Positions 8,367 to 18,048 are shown, counted from the stretch's first letter. The stretch is 64,000 nucleotides of DNA from Fodinibius sp034521915 (GCF_034521915.1 NZ_JAXHLU010000017.1:124001-188000); one strand, 5' to 3'. Made by a program: numbers and translations. Notes: generated from the sequence alone by a model not told the origin.

Positions 8367-9527
8367 CTAATCCGCAGCATACTGGTATAGCAGCTGATCC
8401 AAAAGCAAGAGCAAAATTGAGAGAGTTGACAGTACGAGAACACTCAATAGTGGCTCCCATATCACAAATCCACCGATAACACCTAATACTGCCCCCAAAT
8501 ACTGAATATAACGTAGTTGTTCATTTGTTGCCGACCGGATAATATTCGAGATATGCTGCTCATCGTAACTCCGTAGATTTTCTTCCACCAGGGCATGTAC
8601 ATTTAGCTGATTAATAAGCTTGTAAAGTAATGTTGTGACGATATCCTCGATAGTATCACTGTTCTCATCAATTTTTCGGGGGAGCTGATCCAGTAAATCA
8701 TCCAGCTTATCGAGTCCGCTTTCTACCGACGTGGGAATTTGTACCAACGCCTCCTCGATAATCGCCTGCATTTCCTGTCCCTTCACAAAGGTGTATGTTT
8801 TGAGCGCGATTTTTTCAAATGATTTATTATGCAGCGCTTCTTCAATTTGAGTAAGAATGCGTTTGGCAAGGGCTGCTCTTATTTCAGGATCAGCAATCAT
8901 TTCATCAACATATTGTACTACCCACTGTTTAATATCTCTTCTGAACTCGGGATCATCGATGATACTTTTGATATATCTAGTTGAAAGTTCGCGGTAACGT
9001 CCAATGATATTCGATTCCGTTATCTTCTTCTTGATGATTTCGGGATTGATCAAATCCTTTGAAACAGTCTGCGCCAGACGGTAAGCAATACGATTTTTCT
9101 GTGCAGGAATAAGTCCATGACCCAAAATGGGACGCTTTTCGGCCGGCTTAAAAAGCATGGTAATGGCAAGCCAGTTTGTTAAAAACCCAATTAAACCACT
9201 GACGCTGAGTATCTTCAGGATTCCCTCGAATTGGAGTGTACGCGCCCAAACGGTACCGGATATTCCATCAAAATCCCAGAAAAAAGAGATCCCAAAAAGC
9301 AGCACCAATAAATAGGGCATGACAGAAAGTACCGATATAAATGTATTGCTGTAGAGCTGTTTGCGTGCTGGTTGTTGCTGGGGTTGACTCCCTGTTTTAG
9401 TGAGATCTTCAATTCGGGTATATCGACCTACTATCTCCCATAAATGTCGGGCATGTTCTCGCGTCTTGTTTTTAGCAGTATCAAGCGCGCCGTCGGATTT
9501 ATTATCGGGAAGGTGTTCTACACTCAT
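8367..9527 (-). CDS. DUF445 family membrane protein
   Basis: 386 aa. After a hydrophilic N-terminus come two membrane segments (about residues 65-85 and 108-128), then the DUF445 signature TNWLAITMLFKPAEKRP and GHGLIPAQKNRIA, a long helical region with repeated amphipathic helices, and a hydrophobic C-terminus (about 340-380). Function of the family is not established. Separated by 86 bp from the ybeY gene upstream, and likely the last gene of that unit. Confidence 0.8.
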   Translation of the reverse strand: MSVEHLPDNKSDGALDTAKNKTREHARHLWEIVGRYTRIEDLTKTGSQPQQQPARKQLYSNTFISVLSVMPYLLVLLFGISFFWDFDGISGTVWARTLQFEGILKILSVSGLIGFLTNWLAITMLFKPAEKRPILGHGLIPAQKNRIAYRLAQTVSKDLINPEIIKKKITESNIIGRYRELSTRYIKSIIDDPEFRRDIKQWVVQYVDEMIADPEIRAALAKRILTQIEEALHNKSFEKIALKTYTFVKGQEMQAIIEEALVQIPTSVESGLDKLDDLLDQLPRKIDENSDTIEDIVTTLLYKLINQLNVHALVEENLRSYDEQHISNIIRSATNEQLRYIQYLGAVLGVIGGFVIWEPLLSVLVLSTLSILLLLLDQLLYQYAAD

Positions 9528-9613
9528 TACTGTTGCAATTTATTAAACTGATGACGGAAAGCTGTACGTAAATATGGGTAAGTAGTTTAGGATCTGCAAA
9601 AAGAACTCTATGG

Positions 9614-10060
9614 TTACCCTTTATCAGCCATATTAAGATAGGATTCTTCCTTCTGGGTCATCTGCTCTTTTTCCTCTTTGGATTGATCTTCGTAACCTGT
9701 CAAATGTAAAAGACCATGAATATAAATCCGTAAAAACTCCCTTTCTTTTGATTCGTTAAACTCTTGTGCTTGTTCCACGATTCGAGGAGCACAACAGAAC
9801 ATCGTGCCTTCAATATCTTGATTAAGGTCAGAGTCGTCATATCGAAAGGTGATGATATCTGTTACATAATCCCGATCAAGGTGCTCGCTGTTAATCTCAA
9901 CAATCTTATCTTCATCAACATAGACAACCTCAACAAAGTTAAAGCTGCATTCTTCCTTGTCAGCAAGTTGTTTTGCTACTGCTTCACAAAAAGATTGCTC
10001 GAGAGGAATGGAAAGATTCGTCTGGTTAAAGATTTGTATATCAGGGAGTTCATCAGCCAT
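9614..10060 (-). CDS. ybeY: Endoribonuclease YbeY (rRNA maturation factor)
   Basis: 148 aa metallo-endoribonuclease of the UPF0054 family, acting in 16S rRNA 3' end processing and ribosome quality control. The motif reads HGLLHLTGYED, so the first two zinc histidines are kept and the third position is Asp. From memory, the Bacteroidota form often has Asp here too (GYKD), so it is likely a lineage feature, not decay. TDIITFRYDD also matches. Starts 5 bp after the stop of the 152-aa gene, so co-transcribed. Confidence 0.87.
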   Translation of the reverse strand: MADELPDIQIFNQTNLSIPLEQSFCEAVAKQLADKEECSFNFVEVVYVDEDKIVEINSEHLDRDYVTDIITFRYDDSDLNQDIEGTMFCCAPRIVEQAQEFNESKEREFLRIYIHGLLHLTGYEDQSKEEKEQMTQKEESYLNMADKG

Positions 10061-10065
10061 TGATA

Positions 10066-10524
10066 TTAATCTTCATCAAACGAGAAGTCATCCATATCAA
10101 CTGATTCGGTAAGAGAAAGGGCAATGGCGCACATCATCAGATCTTCTGGGAGCTGGGTAAAATCACTGTTTAAAATAGTTTCGCTTACGTTGGCATACAA
10201 GCTGCAACCAGCGCCGGTTTCTACTATAAGTCCCGATGTCCGCTCATTTTGACGCCCGAAGAAGGTCACTTGCTGTAGCATATCGCTGGCAATAAAGGCC
10301 GTACAGTTGTGCAGCTGCAAAAATGTATTCTGTGCGTATACAGAAACCATATTTGAGTTTTCGCCTTTAACCTCAAGGCCAAGATGTATCTCCAAAGCGA
10401 GACGCCGTTGTTCCTCTTCATTGGTTACTTCAAAGCGAAACACATCATTACCAAGCGGCTTGGCCTTAGTTTCCAAGACATTAGCAATAGCATCAATATT
10501 TTCTTTTGTAAATTGATGAACCAT
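10066..10524 (-). CDS. Uncharacterised cytoplasmic protein (152 aa)
   Basis: I do not recognise this family. The protein has no signal peptide or membrane segment. It begins with a helix-rich MVHQFTKENIDAIANVLETK, has a mixed beta region with two cysteines (LHNCTAF, GAGCSLY) and ends with an acidic tail (DMDDFSFDED). Located directly upstream of ybeY (5 bp), which suggests a link with translation or RNA maturation, by context only. Confidence 0.6.
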   Translation of the reverse strand: MVHQFTKENIDAIANVLETKAKPLGNDVFRFEVTNEEEQRRLALEIHLGLEVKGENSNMVSVYAQNTFLQLHNCTAFIASDMLQQVTFFGRQNERTSGLIVETGAGCSLYANVSETILNSDFTQLPEDLMMCAIALSLTESVDMDDFSFDED

Positions 10525-10633
10525 TAGTTTGCAATATTATGCAATCATTATGTTTTGATTCAATGGAATATACTATTCACAGCTCTAAATTAGAAATTTT
10601 GACTGTGTCGTTCATATCATAAGTTAGAACTTT

Positions 10634-13609
10634 TTACAACTGAAACCTATCGAATTGTTTTTTGTTTTCTTCTTTTGTAGCGGGAACTGAAATACGATTG
10701 CCAGTAATTTCATTTACGCGATCATGCAGAGCCTTCGCTTTCTCATCATTACCATTCATGAAATAAATACGTTGTATAATGGTGAGATGACTAACAGATC
10801 TTGAAATTTCACGTGCTATTTGTTGACGTTCAGAGCTAATGCTCTGCATACGCTGTTTTAAGCGACGCTGAGCTTCCATATTGGCATTATTACGAGCCTG
10901 TTTGGCTTCTTGGTTAAGTTGTGATAGTTCACCTTGAATTTTATCGTACTCAGCAATGCTGCTTTCAAGATTTTTCAATACCCTTTCTTCCAGCTGTTGT
11001 GCTAACTCGACTGCATTCTGGGTGTCACCAACATCCGCATAACTATATGCATATAGTATTGTAGAATTGATATTATTATCGTTGATGTTAAAGGGCAGTT
11101 TTTCTTCACCCCATTCCAGCCAGTAGCTGGCGCTGTCGGGCATACCCATTTCGTTGTATTTATTGGCAAGCTCGGTAATGCTGAAGCGATAATTGCCCAA
11201 CATACGACGAATATTTTCATCAAAGTAATTGTCGGGTTCATTCCATTTTCTAAACTGGAAGTTTGAGAGACGCTTGGCATGAATACTTGCATCCATCCAG
11301 CCATAACCCTGCGATTGTCTACGTTGGGGTACAACACGGAATGCTTTTCCTTCGAAACGGAAATAGGGCTGCAGGTTCATCTGACTCTGAGTAGAAACCG
11401 TGTTTGCAAAATAAACCGGACGTAACCAATCATTATTTCGAAGAATATTTAAAATAACCTCATCCTGTACTTGGGTATAATATCGTCGATTACCCTGGCG
11501 ATCTTGTCCGGCTGAACGTCCCTCGTAATACCAAGCCACTTCGCTATCCAGAGAGTCTATAGGGATTTGGAAATGTATTTTTGATAAATCAAAGCCAAGA
11601 TTTTTACTGGTATCAACCTCAATGGCTTGCTTGTAATTTTTCATGCTGCTAAAGGCATTTTTCAGCATGTTTTTTTCAACGGGTATTCTAAGCGTATCTG
11701 GATTATGCATAGAGAGTCCGCTGGTCAGCTGTTCAACTTTCTCATCATCAAAAGAAATAGGGAGGGGAGCGGACTCATGAGACCACTGATCTCTCAGCTG
11801 CTTGATATACCAATCCGTATTAAGCAAACTTAGGCAAACAATACGAACATCCGTTCGAATACCTTCAACTTCCTGTAAGTACCAGAGGGGGAAAGTATCG
11901 TTGTCACCGTTGGTAAAGAGTATAGCGTTGGGTGCTGTTGAGTTTAACAGGTTGTACGCATAATCAGGAGCAACATATCGTTCACCGCGATCGTGATCAT
12001 GGAAATTTTCCATGCCCATCCATACCGGAGCGGCTATAAAAAGTATCCCCAGAATAGCATAGGAAGCGATTTTATTAGAGATCAAATAATCCTTAACTAA
12101 TTCTACTAATCCTATGCCACCCATGCCAATCCATATAGCAAAAGCAAAAAATGACCCCACGTAGGCGTAGTCTCGCTCGCGCGGCTGCATAGGAGTTTGA
12201 TTAAGGTAAAAGATGATGGCCAGTCCGGTAAAGACAAATAATGCCAGTACAGATAGGGCTCGTTTCCAGTCATTTTGGAAGTGGAATAGCATTCCGAAAA
12301 GCCCGATCAAAAATGGTATATAGAAGTAACTGTTGTGGGCGGGATTTTCTTCATGTTCGGTATCGGTAAAGCCGGCCTGCCATCCTGCATCCTGTATATC
12401 GGCATCGCGACCAATAAAATTCCAGGCAAAATATCGCCAGTACATGTGATTTACCTGATACCGTAAAAAGAAATCCCAGTCACTTGAATATTGCGCATAC
12501 TGTTGCATATGCTGAGGATTCGAAGAATAACGCCTGGGGAAGAAGGTTTCCTCATCACGATTAAGCGTTCCCTGACTGTTATCGTAGGTATTACCGGTTA
12601 ACAGTGGTGTCTGCCCATATTGTTCACGTTCCAGGTAATCTATAAAAGCTTCTACGGTTTCCGGATCATTTTCGTCAATGGGAGGATCGGCGATAGAACG
12701 GATAAAAATAAGCGAATAGGAGGAATAGCCGATCAAAATCATCGTATAACAAAGTAATACGATATTTGCTATGCGATATCCATTCTTATGGGTGTAGTAG
12801 AGTCCGAAACTCATTGCTATTACAACAAGAATAATAAAGCCCAATGGACCAATGAGTCCATAACTGGCATTGGTGATCCATTCCAATAGACTTGGAATTC
12901 CCTGAATAGTCCCCGGATAAACCAATAAAAAGGCACCTGCAGAAATAGCCATGAGCACGCCAAACGATTGGTAGCTAAATTCATATTTTTTGAAATAGAT
13001 AATCAGGGCAACAAAAAACAGGGCAAGGAGGTTAAGCAGGTGAACTCCCAACGCAATACCAAAAAGATAGGCGATCAGGATAAGCCAACGTTCATTGTAA
13101 GGTTTGTCGTGATGTTCAGCCCAAACCAGCGCCAGCCACACAACCATGGCCGTAAACAGAATTGATAGGGCATAGACCTCAGCTTCAACAGCGCTAAACC
13201 AAAACGTATCAGTAACAGCAAAAGTAGCGGCTCCGAGAAGCGCTCCGCCATACATACCAATTTTATCGATGGTTAGCATCTTATCGGGAGCGCCTTTCCA
13301 CTCTCTCACCAATCGCACGACAATTAGGTATAACAGCATAACGGTAAGAGCGGAACTTAAAACGCTAATAAAGTTTATGCTGGCAGCGACATAAGCAGTG
13401 GGCATAAACATGGAAAAGATGCGACCCAATAAAGAATAAAATGGAGCTCCCGGAGGATGATTTACCTGCAGGCCATGACCAACGGCAATAAATTCGCCAG
13501 CGTCCCAAAAGCTGGCCGTAGGAGCCATGGTAATGAAATATAAAATGAGAGAGGCAAAAAACGTGATTAAAGCTAACGTACGGTTGGTCGTCTTATGATT
13601 CGAAAACAT
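10634..13609 (-). CDS. DUF2723 (TMEM260-like) multi-pass membrane protein, putative GT-C glycosyltransferase
   Basis: 991 aa. The N-terminal half has about 12 hydrophobic segments and begins with the family hallmark APTASFWDAGEFIAVGHG and NHPPGAPFYSLLGR; the acidic WDAGEF loop after the first segment is the position where GT-C transferases hold their catalytic acid. DUF2723 is related to TMEM260, described as a protein O-mannosyltransferase, so this protein likely glycosylates exported proteins using a lipid-linked sugar (inference). A soluble domain (about 520-830) follows, and a helical Gln/Arg-rich region (about 850-960) probably forms a coiled coil. Confidence 0.8.
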   Translation of the reverse strand: MFSNHKTTNRTLALITFFASLILYFITMAPTASFWDAGEFIAVGHGLQVNHPPGAPFYSLLGRIFSMFMPTAYVAASINFISVLSSALTVMLLYLIVVRLVREWKGAPDKMLTIDKIGMYGGALLGAATFAVTDTFWFSAVEAEVYALSILFTAMVVWLALVWAEHHDKPYNERWLILIAYLFGIALGVHLLNLLALFFVALIIYFKKYEFSYQSFGVLMAISAGAFLLVYPGTIQGIPSLLEWITNASYGLIGPLGFIILVVIAMSFGLYYTHKNGYRIANIVLLCYTMILIGYSSYSLIFIRSIADPPIDENDPETVEAFIDYLEREQYGQTPLLTGNTYDNSQGTLNRDEETFFPRRYSSNPQHMQQYAQYSSDWDFFLRYQVNHMYWRYFAWNFIGRDADIQDAGWQAGFTDTEHEENPAHNSYFYIPFLIGLFGMLFHFQNDWKRALSVLALFVFTGLAIIFYLNQTPMQPRERDYAYVGSFFAFAIWIGMGGIGLVELVKDYLISNKIASYAILGILFIAAPVWMGMENFHDHDRGERYVAPDYAYNLLNSTAPNAILFTNGDNDTFPLWYLQEVEGIRTDVRIVCLSLLNTDWYIKQLRDQWSHESAPLPISFDDEKVEQLTSGLSMHNPDTLRIPVEKNMLKNAFSSMKNYKQAIEVDTSKNLGFDLSKIHFQIPIDSLDSEVAWYYEGRSAGQDRQGNRRYYTQVQDEVILNILRNNDWLRPVYFANTVSTQSQMNLQPYFRFEGKAFRVVPQRRQSQGYGWMDASIHAKRLSNFQFRKWNEPDNYFDENIRRMLGNYRFSITELANKYNEMGMPDSASYWLEWGEEKLPFNINDNNINSTILYAYSYADVGDTQNAVELAQQLEERVLKNLESSIAEYDKIQGELSQLNQEAKQARNNANMEAQRRLKQRMQSISSERQQIAREISRSVSHLTIIQRIYFMNGNDEKAKALHDRVNEITGNRISVPATKEENKKQFDRFQL

Positions 13610-13658
13610 TCGTACCTAATACCTTAAAATGCTGTTTAAAATGGATTTCTTTAGCAGG

Positions 13659-13689
13659 CAATAATAGTCATAGGTGTGATAGAATCAAA
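13659..13689 (-). promoter_or_regulatory. Possible promoter for the DUF2723 gene
   Basis: On the minus strand: TTTG (13689-13686), 19-nt spacer, TATTATTG (13666-13659), one mismatch to TANNTTTG. It would give a leader of about 43 nt. Weaker than the site upstream of greA. Confidence 0.35.
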
Positions 13690-13859
13690 ATGATAATAAC
13701 CCCTCTTTGACTGCTAAATAAGAATTTTTAACGGCTATTTATTGGCAATATTCTTTAAAAGTAGTAACGATGTTAAGAGTGGGTTGCCACTTCGCAAAAA
13801 AATCATTAAAAATAGAAGCGAGAAAATTTGAACCTTACAAAAGATGAGGAATACGCTTT

Positions 13860-15362
13860 ATGAGCGGTAAAAATGGATCAGGGGATCTCTTTTCGACGAA
13901 ATTAGGACTTATTCTAAGTGTACTTGGTATTGCCGTTGGGACGGGAAATATTTGGAGATTTCCCCGTATTGCCGCACAGAATGGCGGACAGGAGGGAGCC
14001 GGTGCTTTTCTTATCGCTTGGATCACTTGCCTTTTTCTGTTTTCGATTCCATTAATTATAGCCGAATACGGTATTGGGCGACATGGGCGAAAGGGCGTCA
14101 TTGGTTCGTTTATTAATCTTGTCGGGAAAAAATATGCCTGGATGGGAAGCTTTATTGGCTTTGTAGCCACAGCAATTATGTTTTACTACAGTGTGGTGGC
14201 AGGTTGGTGCCTCTATTATTTGATAGAATCCATATTTTCGAGTTTGCCGGCCAGTATGGGACAGGCCGAAACTATTTGGTATGGATTCCAGGGTTCGATG
14301 TGGCCTTCTGTTTTTCATGCAATAATGATTGGACTCGGTGGCCTCATTGTGGTTAAGGGTATTTCATCCATCGAGCGGATCAATAAGGTGCTCATTCCAT
14401 CGCTGCTGCTGGTTGTGGTAATTTCGTTAATACGAGCGGTAACGCTTCCCGGTAGTTTTCAGGGTATCGAATATCTTTTTACCCCTGATTGGTCCACCTT
14501 GACTCAGCCCAGCTTGTGGCTCGAAGCTCTCACTCAAAATGCCTGGGATACCGGGGCCGCATGGGGACTGATACTCACTTATGGCGCTTATATGCGTAAA
14601 AAGGATGATATTACTATCAGTGCTTTTCAAACAGGTATTGGTAACAATATTGTATCGCTGCTGGCCGCAATGACGATCTTTGCCACGGTATTTGGAACAC
14701 TTGGAAGTAGTATGGGCAATGGGGAGATCCTGAATATTATGAAAACATCGGGTCCGGCTTCTACAGGGCTAACTTTCATGTGGATGCCTCAGCTTTTCAA
14801 CGAGATGGCCGGCGGAAAAATATTTGCCATACTTTTCTTTTTGGGATTAACGTTTGCTGCTTTCAGCTCGCTCATCTCAATGATTGAATTAGCCAGCCGT
14901 GTGTTTGTGGATATGGGATTCCCCCGAAAAAATGCCACTATTGCCATTTGTGTAACCGGTTTTCTGTTAGGGATGCCTTCGGCAATTTCAACAGATATTC
15001 TTGCCAATCAGGATTTTGTGTGGGCGGTAGGACTAATGGTTTCCGGAGCTTTCATGTCGTTTGCCATCATCAAGTTTGATCCTGATAAGTTCCGGTCAAC
15101 CATTGTAAATACCGGAACCCAAAGATTTGACTTAGGCAAATGGTGGACAGTTATCATCAAATATGTAGTGCCGGTAGAAGTTATTTCTCTGCTCATATGG
15201 TGGATATACCTCAGTATCACATCCTACGCCCCAGACAGCTGGTATAATCCGCTAAGCGCATTTTCTGTGGCAACTATAGCCGTGCAGTGGGGCATAGCGA
15301 TGGGATTATTGTACTTCTACAACGATAGAATTGCTGACAAGACGGTACAAGGATCTGACTAA
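13860..15362 (+). CDS. Sodium-dependent neurotransmitter:sodium symporter (NSS/SNF) family transporter
   Basis: 500 aa, about 12 membrane segments. The first helix has the NSS sodium and substrate site GTGNIWRFPRIAAQNGG, and the third region FYYSVVAGWCLYY is also characteristic (LeuT-like fold). It likely takes up an amino acid with Na+; the substrate cannot be told. A Na+-driven carrier fits a saline habitat (inference). AGGA stands 11 bp upstream of the ATG. Convergent with the PH-domain gene, with 6 bp between the two stops. Confidence 0.88.
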   Translation: MSGKNGSGDLFSTKLGLILSVLGIAVGTGNIWRFPRIAAQNGGQEGAGAFLIAWITCLFLFSIPLIIAEYGIGRHGRKGVIGSFINLVGKKYAWMGSFIGFVATAIMFYYSVVAGWCLYYLIESIFSSLPASMGQAETIWYGFQGSMWPSVFHAIMIGLGGLIVVKGISSIERINKVLIPSLLLVVVISLIRAVTLPGSFQGIEYLFTPDWSTLTQPSLWLEALTQNAWDTGAAWGLILTYGAYMRKKDDITISAFQTGIGNNIVSLLAAMTIFATVFGTLGSSMGNGEILNIMKTSGPASTGLTFMWMPQLFNEMAGGKIFAILFFLGLTFAAFSSLISMIELASRVFVDMGFPRKNATIAICVTGFLLGMPSAISTDILANQDFVWAVGLMVSGAFMSFAIIKFDPDKFRSTIVNTGTQRFDLGKWWTVIIKYVVPVEVISLLIWWIYLSITSYAPDSWYNPLSAFSVATIAVQWGIAMGLLYFYNDRIADKTVQGSD

Positions 15363-15368
15363 AACTAA

Positions 15369-15905
15369 TTACTTGGAATCTATTTTCTTGTCGATTGATT
15401 TTAGAGAATCTCTGATCTCTTTGAGGACTGCCAACGTAGATTCGTCTGTTTCGCTGGTAGAAGATGAATATTTGTTGTCCGTCACTTTATCGCGTTGCTC
15501 TAAAACCTTGCTTCGAAAGTCAGAAGCATCCCTTATGCCAATAAGTGTTAGATCGGCTTGACCATGACCGCTACTACCGGCCGTTTCAACTTTAAGGATA
15601 CTTAATCCGAAATATTTCAGCAGGGGACCTTCTTTAAACGTGAGATCTTGAATTTTATCCAGTGGGATAGTGCGCTCTACATGAAATAATATACCTTTTT
15701 CAAAACGAAGCGCTCGGGTAGTTAATTCTGCACTTAAGCGATCAAAGTATTTGTTGATCAAAATAGGTGCTATAATCAGGTAAATAGGAAGCAAAACAAT
15801 TCCTACTATGGTAATGATTGAAAATAGGATCCCATAGATTAGTAAATATCTTTTTATTCGAGGATTGAATTCCGCCTTCCGTAATACTTTTGTTTTAGCT
15901 CTCAT
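15369..15905 (-). CDS. Membrane protein with bacterial PH domain (YdbS-like)
   Basis: 178 aa. Two adjacent hydrophobic segments (about residues 23-60), then a bPH2-type domain (about 65-130) with the typical RTIPLDKIQDLTFKEGP and LKVETAGSSGHGQADLTLIG. The last 45 residues are a charged helix. Family members are of unknown function and often sit in the envelope. Monocistronic. Confidence 0.72.
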   Translation of the reverse strand: MRAKTKVLRKAEFNPRIKRYLLIYGILFSIITIVGIVLLPIYLIIAPILINKYFDRLSAELTTRALRFEKGILFHVERTIPLDKIQDLTFKEGPLLKYFGLSILKVETAGSSGHGQADLTLIGIRDASDFRSKVLEQRDKVTDNKYSSSTSETDESTLAVLKEIRDSLKSIDKKIDSK

Positions 15906-15967
15906 AATTAGATTTTTATTGACGTTTTATAATAATATCCTGTTAAGAAGGTATCCGATAATCGCTT

Positions 15968-17230
15968 TTAAAACAATTCTATACCCAGTGTTGCCCCAAT
16001 CCAAAAGACATATTGGCGTCCCTTAGCATTGATATCGAACAATCGATAGGGCGCATAATCATCGCTTTCTTCTAAACTGGAGATAAGCATATTTACGGTA
16101 GGACCTCCATAAAATTTGAAATCTTCATTTACCTCTTTTGAGAAGAGAAGACGGTATTTAAACATTGAATTTACGTCTTTTGTCCAACCACCCTCGTTGA
16201 TTTTGAAGTAGGAGAAATCAGAATAAAGGTCGTATTTTTCATATTCGTGTAATCGTCCGATGCTCCATCCAATTTGCCAAACATCCCGTTTCAGCAGCGG
16301 ATTAAATCCAACAGAAAGCATATTATAAACCTGTTCTGTTCCCAGCTTAATCCCAACATTTGTAAAACCGGTTTCGGTAGTCCATAAATCAAGGTTCTTT
16401 CTGCCATTCCTATAGTAGCTTATAAGTCCGACTGGTAGACCCTCAAACTCATTTGCATAATTTACCAATCCCGCCTGTATACCTTGTCCTTCGTCCACAA
16501 TATTTGCAATGCCCAGCTGAATACCCTGAAATTTTTGGCTGATATTTACTGAGCTCAGGCTTATTCCCTGAAAGGATTTTGAATAGTTCAATCCTGCCGA
16601 TGTAATAATGCCCTGCATATCCTCTTGCGCAATATTAGCAAATCCACTTAGCAGTAATCCTTGAATATTACCACCTGAAATATTGCCGACACCCGAGACT
16701 AAAAGTCCCTGTATGTCATTTTTTGCAATATTAAATACGCCGGCTGATTGTAAGCCCTGAATATCACCTCCCGACAAGTTGAAAATTCCACTCATTTGCA
16801 GGCCCTGAATATCAGATGAGGCCCAGTTGCCAATACCCGCAATTTGTATTCCCTGCATGCTGTTGCCGCTATAATTTCCTATGCCCGCAAATTGTAGCCC
16901 TAACGTATGTTCTCCCGAGTAATTTGCAATACCGGCTAATTGAACACCAGAGGCATAATATTTATTGGCATTCATGAGCGTACCAAATTCAAAACCTTCG
17001 TGAAGTGCACCGTGATAGCCTCCCAATAAGTTAAAGGAGTATTTAGAGGCATAATCAACGGCATCAATCCCATTCGAGCTTAAGCCGGGAACGAGGGTAA
17101 CCCGGTAGGTACGATACTCGAGTCCATAATTTTTCCATTCATGAGCTGTGTTGTCTTGGGCTTGAATTGACAGAGGAGAAAACAGTAAAAAGGTGAATAA
17201 TACAATAATTAGTAATTTAATCCTGTACAT
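15968..17230 (-). CDS. Secreted surface-repeat protein (LA_2272-like repeats)
   Basis: 420 aa with a signal peptide (about 1-24, SIQAQ). Residues 95-206 are seven consecutive 16-residue repeats of the type GLQSAGVFNIAKNDIQ (Gly-Leu-Gln-x-Ala/Ser-Gly-hydrophobic-x-Asn), followed by shortened 14-15-residue copies to about residue 263. The C-terminal part (about 290-420) looks like alternating strands of an outer-membrane barrel and ends in Phe (GATLGIELF), typical of barrel proteins. This matches the repeat seen in Leptospira LA_2272-type surface proteins. The function is unknown; an outer-membrane protein with an exposed or beta-helical repeat domain is likely. Confidence 0.7.
   Translation of the reverse strand: MYRIKLLIIVLFTFLLFSPLSIQAQDNTAHEWKNYGLEYRTYRVTLVPGLSSNGIDAVDYASKYSFNLLGGYHGALHEGFEFGTLMNANKYYASGVQLAGIANYSGEHTLGLQFAGIGNYSGNSMQGIQIAGIGNWASSDIQGLQMSGIFNLSGGDIQGLQSAGVFNIAKNDIQGLLVSGVGNISGGNIQGLLLSGFANIAQEDMQGIITSAGLNYSKSFQGISLSSVNISQKFQGIQLGIANIVDEGQGIQAGLVNYANEFEGLPVGLISYYRNGRKNLDLWTTETGFTNVGIKLGTEQVYNMLSVGFNPLLKRDVWQIGWSIGRLHEYEKYDLYSDFSYFKINEGGWTKDVNSMFKYRLLFSKEVNEDFKFYGGPTVNMLISSLEESDDYAPYRLFDINAKGRQYVFWIGATLGIELF
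16442..16948 (-). repeat. In-gene tandem repeat, 48-bp period changing to 42-bp
   Basis: Codes residues 95 to about 263 of the surface-repeat protein. Seven units of 16 residues (95-206), then one of 15 and several of 14. The protein pattern is strict while the DNA copies differ, so the array is old and kept by selection on protein structure, not a recent expansion. Confidence 0.75.
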
Positions 17231-17340
17231 AAGTATCTAACAATAGGAAATTTTTTGGTTGGATTTTTCACAGGGTAATGTACGAGACCAAGCCAAAATT
17301 GTTATAGGAAAACTACTAATGGAAGAATTTTTATTGCAGA

Positions 17341-18000
17341 TCAAAAAATAGTAAAGCCGCTATAAAAAATATTAGAATCTACACCGGGATTGATTTCGCC
17401 CAGCTGGCCGTTAGACATGTGGTGGTACTTATATCCAATTGTAAGAGAGACGTTATCAAATACCATCACTTCCACTCCCGTGCCCAATTCGAGCGTGAGA
17501 TTAAACTGAACACCGCGACTATCAGGGAAGGGCTTTTTAAAATACATAAACCCTGTAGAGGACTTAAAAAAGGGTTGTATAATATTATGTTGATTTAAAT
17601 TGATTTGAAATCCCAGGGGGGTAATTCCAAATCCGCTGTAGGAACCCGCTTGATATCTATTTGTATTGGAGAGAGTGTAATTTGCCGCTAAATTAGTTTC
17701 AGCTGTGTATTCGAGCAGATGCTTGTTGTTATATGTTACAAGCTTTCGGTTGTATCGGATGGTATAAATGCTAAGCGTTGCTTTAGGAATTTTGCCCCAG
17801 AATCCCTTGGTAGAAGCAAAAGAATAGCCGATAATAAAATTCATTTCATGGATATCGGTATTTTTCTCATTTACCCATGTAAGCCGATCGGTAAAATTAG
17901 AATCGGATTTTTTATTATAGGTATTGGTCGCAGATTGTCCCAACCCTATACTATATATTGATAAAACGATTAAAAAAGTTATTAATACCTGCTTAGTCAT
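17341..18000 (-). CDS. Acyloxyacyl hydrolase, PagL-like (lipid A 3-O-deacylase)
   Basis: 219 aa with a signal peptide (about 1-21) and alternating strands of a small outer-membrane barrel ending in Phe (YSGFTIF). The PagL active-site pattern is visible near the C-terminus: HMSNGQLGEINPGVDSN, with His and Ser two residues apart and an Asp where the Pseudomonas enzyme has the catalytic Glu. It would remove a 3-O-linked acyl chain from lipid A in the outer leaflet. Upstream is a CDF exporter; downstream, after 110 bp, the surface-repeat gene. Confidence 0.75.
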   Translation of the reverse strand: MTKQVLITFLIVLSIYSIGLGQSATNTYNKKSDSNFTDRLTWVNEKNTDIHEMNFIIGYSFASTKGFWGKIPKATLSIYTIRYNRKLVTYNNKHLLEYTAETNLAANYTLSNTNRYQAGSYSGFGITPLGFQINLNQHNIIQPFFKSSTGFMYFKKPFPDSRGVQFNLTLELGTGVEVMVFDNVSLTIGYKYHHMSNGQLGEINPGVDSNIFYSGFTIF

Positions 18001-18048
18001 CCGTATAAAATGCTACAGTTAAAGTTATAGATATAATACTTAAAATAT

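Noticed and set aside
16442..16948. Surface-protein repeat as a CRISPR-like or DNA satellite array
   Set aside because: The repeat is at protein level within one reading frame; the DNA copies are diverged and have no spacers.
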